From Neorhizobium petrolearium (GTDB lineage Bacteria > Pseudomonadota > Alphaproteobacteria > Rhizobiales > Rhizobiaceae), in NCBI RefSeq assembly GCF_017873175.1, contig NZ_JAGGJW010000004.1, positions 1 to 64,000 on the forward strand: 64,000 nt of DNA, in the 5' to 3' direction. The notes under the pieces are model-generated. The model was not told the DNA's origin. It ran no database searches and was given only the letters and a program-made list of their open reading frames with translations. A program made the position numbers and the translations under genes. Shown one piece after another: positions 26,851 to 34,729 of the stretch (the first letter of the stretch is position 1; every line of letters starts with the position of its first letter).

Positions 26851-27699
26851 TTATGTCGGGAACAGGAATGTGAGCGTGGTCCGCCCTCGCCATTCCGGGC
26901 CGCCCGACGGTGCGTCGGCGTAGTACCGTCCTCCGATCGGGAAGCTCCTGGCCTGAGAACCCAAGGTGAAAATCTGGGAAACGCCGAAATTGACCGGAAT
27001 AATCCGCTGTTCGTTGTTCCCGTCATGATTGGCGTCAACGCTGAGGGACACCGACCTTCCACCGCCGAAATTATGAGATGCGAAGGGCTGCAGGAGACTG
27101 ACGCTGACGTCGGGCCGATCATTCGGTCCTGCGATCGAACAGATATGGTTGGCGAGTGCTCCGACCATCCAAGGACCCTGCTGAACAAGACCGACGGCCG
27201 TCGGTCCAAGGCCAAATATTCCTGATCCGAGGAAGTCGTCCGTGGCTGTCGGCAGCAAAGCAACGGGGCCAGCACCCCAGATCAGTCCGCCGGGTCCTGG
27301 ATCCTTGGGCGAAAAGAAGAAGCTCGCATTGACGTCATCCAGACCCGAGACATCTGCGCCGGGCAGATAATCGCGATAGCCGACGGGGATTATGGTGCGT
27401 GTGATCAGGTTCCAGTCGTCATTCAGCTCGAACGGTATGACCGGCTGGATATTCGACGTATAAGCGAAACCCTTGCCCTCGACGCTTGCGCCGAAATCGA
27501 CGTTGTTTTGGAGCGGAACGCTGGTCAGACCTGCAAGTGGATTGGCCAGTTTCTGCGAAAGGTCGTCCGCAGTTGCCTGCGCCGTGGCACTGCCGCTAGA
27601 GAAGCTGACGAATAGGAGAAAAACGGAAATAAACGCGGGTTCACCGCCGCTGTATTTGCGAATCACGAAGGGTGAATGTCCCGACATTCCAGAATTCAT
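26851..27699 (-). CDS. Outer-membrane protein of transporter/neuromodulin-like type
   Basis: A 282-residue secreted or outer-membrane protein. A hydrophobic segment (ISVFLLFVSFSSGSATAQ) precedes a mature part that opens DDLSQKLANPLAGLTSVPLQ and contains IQPVIPFELNDDWNLITRTI and IWGAGPVALLPTATDDFLGS, motifs of uncharacterised alphaproteobacterial outer-membrane proteins sometimes labelled transporters. ATG 27697-27699 is chosen for its GGGGCGG site rather than TTG 27711. It is the first gene of the DUF1254 operon and is divergent from the Crp/Fnr regulator. Confidence 0.8.
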   Translation of the reverse strand: MNSGMSGHSPFVIRKYSGGEPAFISVFLLFVSFSSGSATAQATADDLSQKLANPLAGLTSVPLQNNVDFGASVEGKGFAYTSNIQPVIPFELNDDWNLITRTIIPVGYRDYLPGADVSGLDDVNASFFFSPKDPGPGGLIWGAGPVALLPTATDDFLGSGIFGLGPTAVGLVQQGPWMVGALANHICSIAGPNDRPDVSVSLLQPFASHNFGGGRSVSLSVDANHDGNNEQRIIPVNFGVSQIFTLGSQARSFPIGGRYYADAPSGGPEWRGRTTLTFLFPT

Positions 27700-28073
27700 C
27701 TGCCGCCCCAAAAGTTCTTTGGCATAGTTTGGTCGGCGAGAATTGGTAGGAAGATCTCGCGAAGCTCACCGAAGGTCCGCGCTATTTCCTGACGGTAATG
27801 GTGTGTCGCGATCTAAGGAGTTTCGATTTCTTCTCTACAAATCAATGCTTGCGCCACACCATGACAATTCATCATCGACGGGGTCAGATTGCATATTCGC
27901 CGACATCAGATTGTCCGGATTCGGACATTCTCAGAAAATTTGGACAAGTATATCATCACCGGTATTCCCCGGCTGCTTTATTTGCGACCGTGGTGCAAAC
28001 GGATGTGTTCGAGTGCTTTGTAGCTAATCGGCGACATCTATTCTGTCCGGATTTTGGCAATGTGGAGGAAATC
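27700..28073. other. Divergent promoter region of the DUF1254 operon and Crp/Fnr gene
   Basis: About 370 bases between divergent genes. It contains a perfect inverted repeat (27912-27927) and a second copy of its left half (28044-28053). No gene is credible here: the open frame reaching back from the Crp/Fnr gene has no family sequence. Confidence 0.65.
27912..27927. promoter_or_regulatory. Inverted repeat TGTCCG-GATT-CGGACA, candidate operator
   Basis: Perfect 6+6 palindrome with a 4-base centre. The ten bases TGTCCGGATT recur at 28044-28053, 20 bases before the GTG start of the Crp/Fnr gene. The pair could be an operator of that regulator or of the divergent outer-membrane operon. Confidence 0.45.
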
Positions 28074-28763
28074 GTGCTGGATCTGACGCGAAAAAAGGCG
28101 GAAGAGGTCATGAGCCAGGGCGCCTGGCTCGCGAGCATGAGCGAGACCTTTAGGACAGAACTGCTGCGTAACGCGCATTTGCAGAAGTTCACTGCCAACC
28201 AGATCATCTACCGATACGGCGATCCGGTCGGTGGCATGTATGGGCTAGTCGCCGGCTCCCTTACCATCAATTCAGCACCACCGGACGCGACCCCCCGGCT
28301 GATCCATCTCGGGATGCCGGGGGCATGGACAGGTGAAGGCCCCTTCTTGACCGGCCAGCCACGTAGGGTCGAGATGAGGGCGCTTGGTGGCGCGTGGATG
28401 ATGCATGTGCCGCTCGATGCCTTGGAGCAGATGGCGGCACGCGATCCTGGTGTATCGCGTGCAATTGGAATGAACACTGTATTTACAGTTGATGTTCTGC
28501 TCCGCATTGTCCACGATTTGCAAAAGCGTGATGTTGGGCGCAGGATCGCATCGGTGCTTCAAAGAGCTGGCTGGCTCGGCGACATGCCTATCGGCCTGTC
28601 TCAGAGCGATCTTGGCGTCATGGCGAATGCTTCACGGCAGCAGGTGAACATGGCAATGCAGCGTTTCGTTGCCGCTGGTTGGGTCGACTACACCTATCGA
28701 TCCATCACCGTCGTCAACCCGCAGGCGCTGCGACAGTTTTCCGAAGGCGACGGTTCGGAATAG
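28074..28763 (+). CDS. Crp/Fnr-family transcriptional regulator
   Basis: A 229-residue regulator with an N-terminal cyclic-nucleotide-binding-like beta-roll (NQIIYRYGDPVGGMYGLVAG, IHLGMPGAWTGEGPFLTGQP) and a C-terminal helix-turn-helix (IGLSQSDLGVMANASRQQVN). There are no Cys residues for an iron-sulfur cluster, so it is not an oxygen-sensing Fnr. The GTG start at 28074 has an excellent GGAGGAAAT site; upstream open frame is not coding. The MFS gene follows 33 bases on, so it likely regulates or accompanies that exporter. Confidence 0.88.
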   Translation: MLDLTRKKAEEVMSQGAWLASMSETFRTELLRNAHLQKFTANQIIYRYGDPVGGMYGLVAGSLTINSAPPDATPRLIHLGMPGAWTGEGPFLTGQPRRVEMRALGGAWMMHVPLDALEQMAARDPGVSRAIGMNTVFTVDVLLRIVHDLQKRDVGRRIASVLQRAGWLGDMPIGLSQSDLGVMANASRQQVNMAMQRFVAAGWVDYTYRSITVVNPQALRQFSEGDGSE

Positions 28764-28796
28764 TAATAGGTGGGAAAGCGTTAGCTGGGGGAAGCT

Positions 28797-30023
28797 TTGG
28801 ACGTTGAATCTCGGACATCCAGGACGCAAACGCAATTGGCACTCTTTGTGAGCTTGGCGGTCTTCACCACCGGGCAATCCTTTCTTCTTGTCGTCCTTCC
28901 TCCCTTGGGTCGGCGTCTCGGTTTTGCGGACCTCCATATCGGCAGCATCCTCAGCCTGTCTGCCTTGCTGATCATGATATCGGCGCCCGCTTGGGGCTAC
29001 CTCAGTGAGCGTGTCGGGCGCCGCCCGGTTCTGCTGATTGCTCTTGCTGGTGCCGCGTTAGGGTCGATCGGCTTTGGAACAATCGTCCACTTTCGGTTGT
29101 CAGGCGCTTTAAGCGTATTTTCTGCGCTCATGTTGATAACCTTCGCTCGGGCGGCCCAAACCCTGGTCACGAGCGGCATCTTGCCCGCTGCACAGGCCTA
29201 TATGGCGGATATTACCGCTCCAGCGCAGCGGGCGAATGGCATGGGTACCCTTGGAGCGGCTATCGGCGTTGGCGCCATCGCGGGAGCGGCGCTTGCCTGG
29301 CGCGTTGCGGGAACCAGCCCAATCGTCGCTTTCGCGGTGATTGCGATGCTAGCTGCCATCGCCTGGCTGGGCATCCTCTGGCTTGCAAAAGAACCCGCTC
29401 GCAAAGTTATAACAGTCGTCTCGGATGCCTGTCTGCCTCTTCGGCGCATATGGCCATTCCTGGCGATCACGCTGGTCTCGATCTCCGCCTACAGCATCCT
29501 GCAACAGGTGACGGCGCTTCGCCTGCAGGATTCGCTAGGTTTTACGGTTGAGGAGTCGATCTCGGGCGGAGGCGCGGCGCTGATGGCAACGGCGCTTGCG
29601 ATGATCGTGGTGCAGGCCTGTGCGGTCCGGGTTTTCCGCTGGAAGGCTGCTCGCTTGCTGGGGGTCGGAGCGATCACGGCGGCCATTGCCATGTTGATCT
29701 GCACGTTTGTGACAACGTATTCGGGGATTTTCGCCACATTGATCCTGCTCGGCATTGGTTTGGGCCTGATGTTGACCGGCAATCTCGCTTCGCTTAGCTT
29801 GCAGACCGGGAGTGGCGCCCAAGGCAAGGTTGCGGGCGTCAACGTCCTGGCACAGGGCCTCGGACAGGCAATCGGTCCAATCGCCGGCGCGGGCCTTCAC
29901 CGGATATCGCCACAGATCCCGTTTTTCGCGGCAACAACCTTGCTTTTCGTAGCGTGTTTCGTTGCGGCTATTTCATGCAGATCTACCGCGACAGACCCGA
30001 CAATATCCGCGGAATTCTCCTAA
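28797..30023 (+). CDS. MFS transporter, drug-efflux type
   Basis: A 408-residue major-facilitator protein with about 12 membrane segments. The loop 2-3 signature is GYLSERVGRRPVLLIALAGA, and motif C-like glycine/proline residues appear in the fifth segment. The start is TTG, preceded by GGGGGAAG. It is directly downstream of the Crp/Fnr gene with no terminator between them. Substrate unknown; small organic compounds or a siderophore are possible, since an iron ABC operon follows. Confidence 0.87.
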   Translation: MDVESRTSRTQTQLALFVSLAVFTTGQSFLLVVLPPLGRRLGFADLHIGSILSLSALLIMISAPAWGYLSERVGRRPVLLIALAGAALGSIGFGTIVHFRLSGALSVFSALMLITFARAAQTLVTSGILPAAQAYMADITAPAQRANGMGTLGAAIGVGAIAGAALAWRVAGTSPIVAFAVIAMLAAIAWLGILWLAKEPARKVITVVSDACLPLRRIWPFLAITLVSISAYSILQQVTALRLQDSLGFTVEESISGGGAALMATALAMIVVQACAVRVFRWKAARLLGVGAITAAIAMLICTFVTTYSGIFATLILLGIGLGLMLTGNLASLSLQTGSGAQGKVAGVNVLAQGLGQAIGPIAGAGLHRISPQIPFFAATTLLFVACFVAAISCRSTATDPTISAEFS

Positions 30024-30414
30024 ATGGACATAGGGAAATGTCAGCCATATCAACGGACTGTCATCAGCGCCGATAAAATTCTGCCGCGGACATGATTCGA
30101 CATCGGAGAGACTTTGCAACTGGCGCAATCATCGAACAGCTACCACTTGGAAGCGTTAGAGAAGCGTACCGGTTGGAACTGTTGATGACAGCGAAGGGCT
30201 GCATGCGGTCTGATTGTCAGAGTCTTAATGGCCGCCACATACCGGCATACCATTTATACCCTCGGTATCCCCTTTAAGAGCAATCCTGAACACCATCGGC
30301 AAGTGCGACGGAGTGGAGGTTGCGGAACAAATACTTGACTTCAACAGTCTTGTTCAAGCGGGTCGTTCACGTTATAGGCTCAGCACCACAACTAAAAACT
30401 CCACTGATAGGAAC
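30024..30414. other. Non-coding leader region of the iron ABC operon
   Basis: About 390 bases. The repeated ATACC boxes at 30239-30268 are the only structure I see. I searched it for a TGA-N9-TCA iron operator and found only near-misses ending TCT, so RirA control is not supported here. It does not resemble a cobalamin riboswitch. Confidence 0.6.
30239..30268. promoter_or_regulatory. ATACC direct/inverted repeat cluster
   Basis: ATACC occurs at 30239-30243, 30247-30251 and 30256-30260, and its reverse complement GGTAT at 30264-30268; the outer boxes form ATACCG...CGGTAT. It lies about 150 bases before the substrate-binding-protein gene and may be a regulator site. Confidence 0.35.
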
Positions 30415-31443
30415 ATGAAAGTGTCTGCGTTCAGACCTCTTCTTGCCGCTGGCCTCGCAGCTGTGCTCGGTTTTCCCTTAACCGAAGCTTCAGCAACGCC
30501 GACGAAATATCCCCTGGTGCTCGACAATTGCGGAGCCCAGGTTACGATCAACAAGGCGCCGCAGCGGGCGATTGGACTTGGCCAGAACAGCGCCGAGATC
30601 ATGCTGCTGCTCGGCCTGGAAGACAAAATGGCTGGCACGGCATTCTGGCCGAGCAAGGTTCTTCCGCAACTGGCCGCAGCCAATGCGAAGGTCAAGCTCC
30701 TGACTGTCGAATTCCCGACTTTCGAAGCGATTCTGGCCGAGAACCCGGATTTCGTCGCCGCAGCCCTCCCTAGCCTGCTCGGCCCGACCAGCAAGGTCGC
30801 AAAGCGCGAGGACTTCGATAAGGTCGGCGTGCCCAGCTACATCTCGCCCAGTACCTGCCTCAGCACCGAAAAGGCAAACGATCAATATGGCAGCCGTGAT
30901 CAGCTATGGAGCATGGACCTGCTCTATAAGGAGATCGACGAACTGTCGCAGATCTTCGACGTCGCCGATCGCGGCCAGGATTTGATCGCCGACTTCAAGA
31001 AGCGCGAGGCGTCCTTGCGCGCTGGCGTCTCGAAGGACGGGGAGAAACTCTCCTACGTCTTCTGGTTCTCCAGCCCGTCACCGACAGCCGACGCGTATCT
31101 CGGCGGCAAGAATGCCGCATCGGGCTTCATCGCCGATCTTCTCGGCGGCAAGAATGCGATCATGGCGGAAGCCGAATGGCCGACGCTTGGCTGGGAAAGC
31201 ATCATTGCAGCCAATCCCGACGTCATCGTCGTCGCCAGTCTCGACCGCAACCGCTGGGAACTCGACAAGCCAGAAGCCAAGATCAAGTTCCTGAACAGCG
31301 ATCCCGCAGTCAGCCAGCTGCCGGCCGTCCGGAACAATGCGATCGTCGTCATGGACGGTCAGGCTATGAACCCCACGATCCGCACGGTATACGGTGCGGA
31401 GCAGGTGGCCGAACAGCTGAAGGCCCTCGGTCTGCTCAAGTGA
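30415..31443 (+). CDS. Iron-complex ABC transporter, substrate-binding protein
   Basis: A 342-residue periplasmic binding protein of the FecB/BtuF class. The signal peptide covers about residues 1-26; the mature part begins YPLVLDNCGAQVTINKAPQR and includes GLGQNSAEIMLLLGLEDKMA and GWESIIAANPDVIVVASLDR, typical of class III binding proteins for siderophores or heme-like ligands. ATG 30415 has an AGGA site. It is followed without gap by the permease gene. Ligand is not decidable; related F420-0-type transporters show a similar N-terminus. Confidence 0.87.
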   Translation: MKVSAFRPLLAAGLAAVLGFPLTEASATPTKYPLVLDNCGAQVTINKAPQRAIGLGQNSAEIMLLLGLEDKMAGTAFWPSKVLPQLAAANAKVKLLTVEFPTFEAILAENPDFVAAALPSLLGPTSKVAKREDFDKVGVPSYISPSTCLSTEKANDQYGSRDQLWSMDLLYKEIDELSQIFDVADRGQDLIADFKKREASLRAGVSKDGEKLSYVFWFSSPSPTADAYLGGKNAASGFIADLLGGKNAIMAEAEWPTLGWESIIAANPDVIVVASLDRNRWELDKPEAKIKFLNSDPAVSQLPAVRNNAIVVMDGQAMNPTIRTVYGAEQVAEQLKALGLLK

Positions 31444-32480
31444 CTGCCTCTCACCGCCCTCTCCCGCAGGCTGTCGTCTTTGGTGCCCTCCTGCTGGCCT
31501 CCCTTGCGGCGATCGGATTTGTCGTAGGTGTCAGTGTCGGGATTGGCGACCTGCCGATCCCACTCGCCACGACGTTCGCCGCCGTCACGAACAGGCTGGG
31601 ATGGACGTCGGTGGAACTGAACCGCATCCATGAGACCGTGATCTGGGATTATCGCCTCAGCCGTGCACTCGTTGCCGCCTTCTGTGGCGCGGGCCTGGCG
31701 CTTTCTGGCGCGATCATGCAGTCGCTGCTGCGCAATCCGCTGGCAGAACCCTATGTGCTGGGCATTTCCGCCGGCGCATCGACCGGGGCCGTCGCCATCG
31801 TCATCCTTGGCGTTGGCTCGGCGGCCGTCTCGTTGTCGGCGGGGGCCTTTGCTGGGGCGTTTGCCGCCTTCTTCTTCGTGGCCCTCCTATCGAATGGAAC
31901 CCGCGGGGGCGCCGACCGGACAGTCCTTGCCGGCGTTGCCGCGTCACAGTTGTTCAACGCCGCCACGTCCTATGTCGTGACGACGTCTGGCAATGCTCAG
32001 CAGGCTCGCGACGTGATGTTCTGGTTGCTTGGCAGCTTCGGTGGCGTGCGGTGGCCGGAATTCATGCTGGTCTCGGTCATCGTCGGCCTCGGGCTTGTCG
32101 CTTGCCTTGCCTATACCCGGGTTCTGGATGCCTTTGCCTTCGGCGACGAGGCTGCCGCTTCACTTGGCGTCGATGTCGGGCGAGCGCGCATTGTGCTCTT
32201 CGCCCTGACCGCGATGATGACGGCGACGATCGTCAGCATGGTCGGCTCGATCGGTTTTGTGGGATTGGTGGTGCCACATGCAGCACGCTTCGTCGTCGGG
32301 CCTCTCCACAGCCGGCTGCTTCCGGCCTGCGCCGTCGTGGGGGCTATCTTCATGGTGCTCGCCGACATAGCCTCGCGCGCGCTCGTCCCTCAGCAGATCC
32401 TGCCGGTCGGCGTCGTCACCGCACTCGTAGGCGTTCCCTTCTTTTCCGTCATTCTGTACCGGTTCCAGCGCGCATCATGA
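31440..32480 (+). CDS. Iron-complex ABC transporter, FecCD-type permease
   Basis: A 346-residue permease with about ten membrane segments, including the family motif GAIMQSLLRNPLAEPYVLGI and the late VGSIGFVGLVVPHAARFVVG. GTG at 31440 overlaps the stop of the binding-protein gene (AAGTGA), so translation is coupled; the longer open frame back to 31176 is shadow. Only one permease gene is present, so it would act as a homodimer. Confidence 0.9.
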   Translation: MTASHRPLPQAVVFGALLLASLAAIGFVVGVSVGIGDLPIPLATTFAAVTNRLGWTSVELNRIHETVIWDYRLSRALVAAFCGAGLALSGAIMQSLLRNPLAEPYVLGISAGASTGAVAIVILGVGSAAVSLSAGAFAGAFAAFFFVALLSNGTRGGADRTVLAGVAASQLFNAATSYVVTTSGNAQQARDVMFWLLGSFGGVRWPEFMLVSVIVGLGLVACLAYTRVLDAFAFGDEAAASLGVDVGRARIVLFALTAMMTATIVSMVGSIGFVGLVVPHAARFVVGPLHSRLLPACAVVGAIFMVLADIASRALVPQQILPVGVVTALVGVPFFSVILYRFQRAS

Positions 32481-33238
32481 GCATCAGGACCCAAGATCTC
32501 GTCTGGAAGATAGGCAAGAAGACCATTCTCGATCGCGTTTCCTTCGAAGCGCGGCCGGGAAGAATGCTCGGCCTGCTTGGCCCGAACGGGTCCGGTAAAA
32601 CCTCGCTCCTGCGGCTTCTCGCCGGCCTGAAGCGGCCGCACTCCGGCGAGATCACGCTCGACGGGAAGGATATAGGCAGCATCGGTCGCCGCAAGATCGC
32701 GCAACGCGTCGCCTTCGTCGAACAGCATGCGACGACCAACGCGAACCTCAGGGTCGTTGACGTAGTCAAACTCGGACGCTCTCCGCATCGCTCGATGTTT
32801 TCCGGCTGGACACTCGCTGACGACCGGGCTGTCGAGCAAGCGCTTGAATGCGCCGGTATGATCGATAAACGAAATGCCCCCTGGCAGAGCCTGTCCGGCG
32901 GCGAGAAGCAGCGCGCTCATATTGCCAGAGCTCTTGCACAGTCGCCAAAAGAGCTGATCCTCGATGAACCGACCAACCATCTCGACATCCAACACCAGAT
33001 CAGCCTCATGCGGCTTGTTGCCGATCTACCAATTACCAGCATCATCGCTCTGCACGACCTCAATCACGCAGCGATGTTCTGCGACGAATTGATCGTCATG
33101 CAGCGCGGCAGGATCGTTGCGTCGGGCACACCCGACGAAGTCATGACCGAGACGGTTTTAAGGGACGTTTTCGCGGTAGATGCGCGTGTCGAGACCTCAC
33201 CGCATCACGCACGGCCGCATATTCACTATCTTCCCTGA
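32477..33238 (+). CDS. Iron-complex ABC transporter, ATP-binding protein
   Basis: A 253-residue ATPase of the FepC/FecE class. Walker A GPNGSGKTS, Q-loop VEQH, signature LSGGEKQR, Walker B ELILDEPTNHLD and switch ALHDLNHA are all present. The ATG overlaps the permease stop (ATGA). With the two genes upstream it makes a complete importer for a chelated metal. No TonB receptor is adjacent; the nearest is 8 kb away. Confidence 0.9.
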   Translation: MSIRTQDLVWKIGKKTILDRVSFEARPGRMLGLLGPNGSGKTSLLRLLAGLKRPHSGEITLDGKDIGSIGRRKIAQRVAFVEQHATTNANLRVVDVVKLGRSPHRSMFSGWTLADDRAVEQALECAGMIDKRNAPWQSLSGGEKQRAHIARALAQSPKELILDEPTNHLDIQHQISLMRLVADLPITSIIALHDLNHAAMFCDELIVMQRGRIVASGTPDEVMTETVLRDVFAVDARVETSPHHARPHIHYLP

Positions 33239-33366
33239 GCTGCCCACCCAAAATATCAAGGTGAAAGAGATTGCGTCCCGTTCGCCGATCGTGCTGGAGG
33301 CGAGAAGGAAAACCCGACAGCCTTGAAAGACAGCCAGGTAAATCGTGATTTATCGGCGGCGGCGCA

Positions 33367-33750
33367 TTAAGTTGCTGCCTTCTTCGCCGCCGTACCCGGC
33401 TTCACCGGCACCGGCGATGAACTGCATCCCTTGCTCATCATCGCGGACTGAATTGCCTGGACTTTCCCCTTGGCAACCGCCACTTGCCCTTCCTTGTCAC
33501 CGCCGAACGTCGAGGACATCGGGACGCCGAGGAGGAAAACGCCAAAGGCATCGCCTGTCGCGGCGTCGTGCTGTTGTTTGGATACACTTGCCAGAGCCGT
33601 TTGCTCCTTGAACATCTCCTGGCCAAGCTGTTCGCAAGACAAGTTGGTATATGCCGCCATCGGAATGTCGGCAGGCACAATTGCGTCAGGCCTTTTTGCG
33701 CAGCCAGAAACCGCCAGCACAACCGCCAGCGGCATGATATGGATTTTCAT
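33367..33750 (-). CDS. Small putative lipoprotein
   Basis: A 127-residue protein with a lipoprotein signal MKIHIMPLAVVLAVSGCAKR (lipobox Cys17), followed by MAAYTNLSCEQLGQEMFKEQ and a Gly-rich FGVFLLGVPMSSTFGGDKEG segment, ending in a Lys/Ala/Pro tail. Small rhizobial lipoproteins of this kind are common; no function is known. ATG 33748-33750 has a GGGGGA site. It is a lone gene convergent with the iron ABC operon. Confidence 0.78.
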   Translation of the reverse strand: MKIHIMPLAVVLAVSGCAKRPDAIVPADIPMAAYTNLSCEQLGQEMFKEQTALASVSKQQHDAATGDAFGVFLLGVPMSSTFGGDKEGQVAVAKGKVQAIQSAMMSKGCSSSPVPVKPGTAAKKAAT

Positions 33751-34276
33751 GTAGTCCCCCATGTTGCCCGCGGGAGGATAAAGCATGTTTCAGCCAGAAG
33801 TGGAAGCGTCCACGGCAAGACATGGACCAAAATACATCCGCGTCATGGTCGATCGAAGCGCCTCTGCGAGCCATCCCGCCGGCTCCTCCGCCTTGCCTCC
33901 CACCAAAGCCGAATTTCTTTTAAAATTGCGGGCATCACGGGGATCGCTACGACCGCCAACATCAACCAATCCATCTTAGTCATCAAACCGATCTCCAACG
34001 GAGGATTTAAACACTCTGGGAGGGTATGACAGAAATGACCGAGGGGGATTTCCGGCTGCTAGAAAATCAGGGCGGCTTTATTCAAAACATTGATATGTCT
34101 GCCTTTATCGCCAGAAAATGTTGCCCTCAAGCACGCTCAACGTCCCCGGGAGCTTGCGAGCTCGGCTATTCCAGTTGCTCAGGCGCCAAGCTCAAGCCCG
34201 GAATAAACCCTCCAGTAATAGTTGCATGAAGGTCACGTTTGTATCACTCTTGTGATCGCGACGGAGGGCTGCAGTG
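33751..34276. other. Non-coding region before the XRE regulator
   Basis: About 525 bases. Only short frames without ribosome-binding sites are present (e.g. one near 34026-34229). The last 35 bases hold an inverted repeat next to the XRE start, probably its operator. Confidence 0.6.
34243..34256. promoter_or_regulatory. Inverted repeat ATCAC-TCTT-GTGAT upstream of the XRE gene
   Basis: Perfect 5+5 palindrome centred about 27 bases before the ATG of the XRE regulator. The position fits an autoregulatory operator overlapping the promoter or leader. Confidence 0.45.
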
Positions 34277-34717
34277 ATGGATCAGAAAAAACCAAATCCC
34301 ATTGACATTCATGTTGGATCACGGATCCGGCTCAGGCGCACGATGCTGAAGATCTCTCAGGAGAAACTGGCCGATGGGCTGGGGATCACCTTTCAGCAGG
34401 TGCAGAAATACGAAAAGGGAAGCAATCGGGTCGGCGCCAGTCGCCTCCAGAACATCGCAACCCTATTGAATGTGCCCGTCAGCTATTTCTTCGCGGACGC
34501 CCCGAATGGTTCGCCGCTGGTCGACGGGAAACCCGTGATGCAAGAGGAAGACGCGGTCACCGCGTTCCTGATGAGCCGCGAGGGGATGGAGCTCAATATC
34601 GCCTTTCAAAGGGTGGCAAATGCGAAGCTGCGCCAGAACATTGTTCAGCTGGTCAAATCGTTGGGGAGCCCCCAAGAACTGGATCGCGACCGCGCGGATT
34701 CAGACGCGACGCGTTGA
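34277..34717 (+). CDS. XRE-family regulator (PraR-like)
   Basis: A 146-residue cytoplasmic repressor-type protein. The helix-turn-helix is at about residues 15-70 (VGSRIRLRRTMLKISQEKLA, LGITFQQVQKYEKGSNRVGA), followed by the rhizobial C-terminal extension EDAVTAFLMSREGMELNIAF and LRQNIVQLVKSLGS. This layout is that of the PraR-like regulators of quorum sensing and surface traits in rhizobia. A GGAGGG site and GTG-ATG pair precede it; I take the ATG. It is the first gene of the RiPP-like operon (12 bases before the SARP-like gene), so it may control it. Confidence 0.85.
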   Translation: MDQKKPNPIDIHVGSRIRLRRTMLKISQEKLADGLGITFQQVQKYEKGSNRVGASRLQNIATLLNVPVSYFFADAPNGSPLVDGKPVMQEEDAVTAFLMSREGMELNIAFQRVANAKLRQNIVQLVKSLGSPQELDRDRADSDATR

Positions 34718-34729
34718 CGGATCGTTCCG

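Noticed and set aside
27798..28073. 92-codon N-terminal extension of the Crp/Fnr frame
   Set aside because: No family sequence; the GTG at 28074 has an excellent GGAGGAAAT site and gives normal Crp length.
30024..30414. Cobalamin riboswitch or RirA site before the iron ABC operon
   Set aside because: No B12-box-like sequence; candidate TGA-N9 sites end in TCT rather than TCA.
34026..34229. 67-codon frame before the XRE gene
   Set aside because: No ribosome-binding site, random-looking composition, lies in the promoter region.
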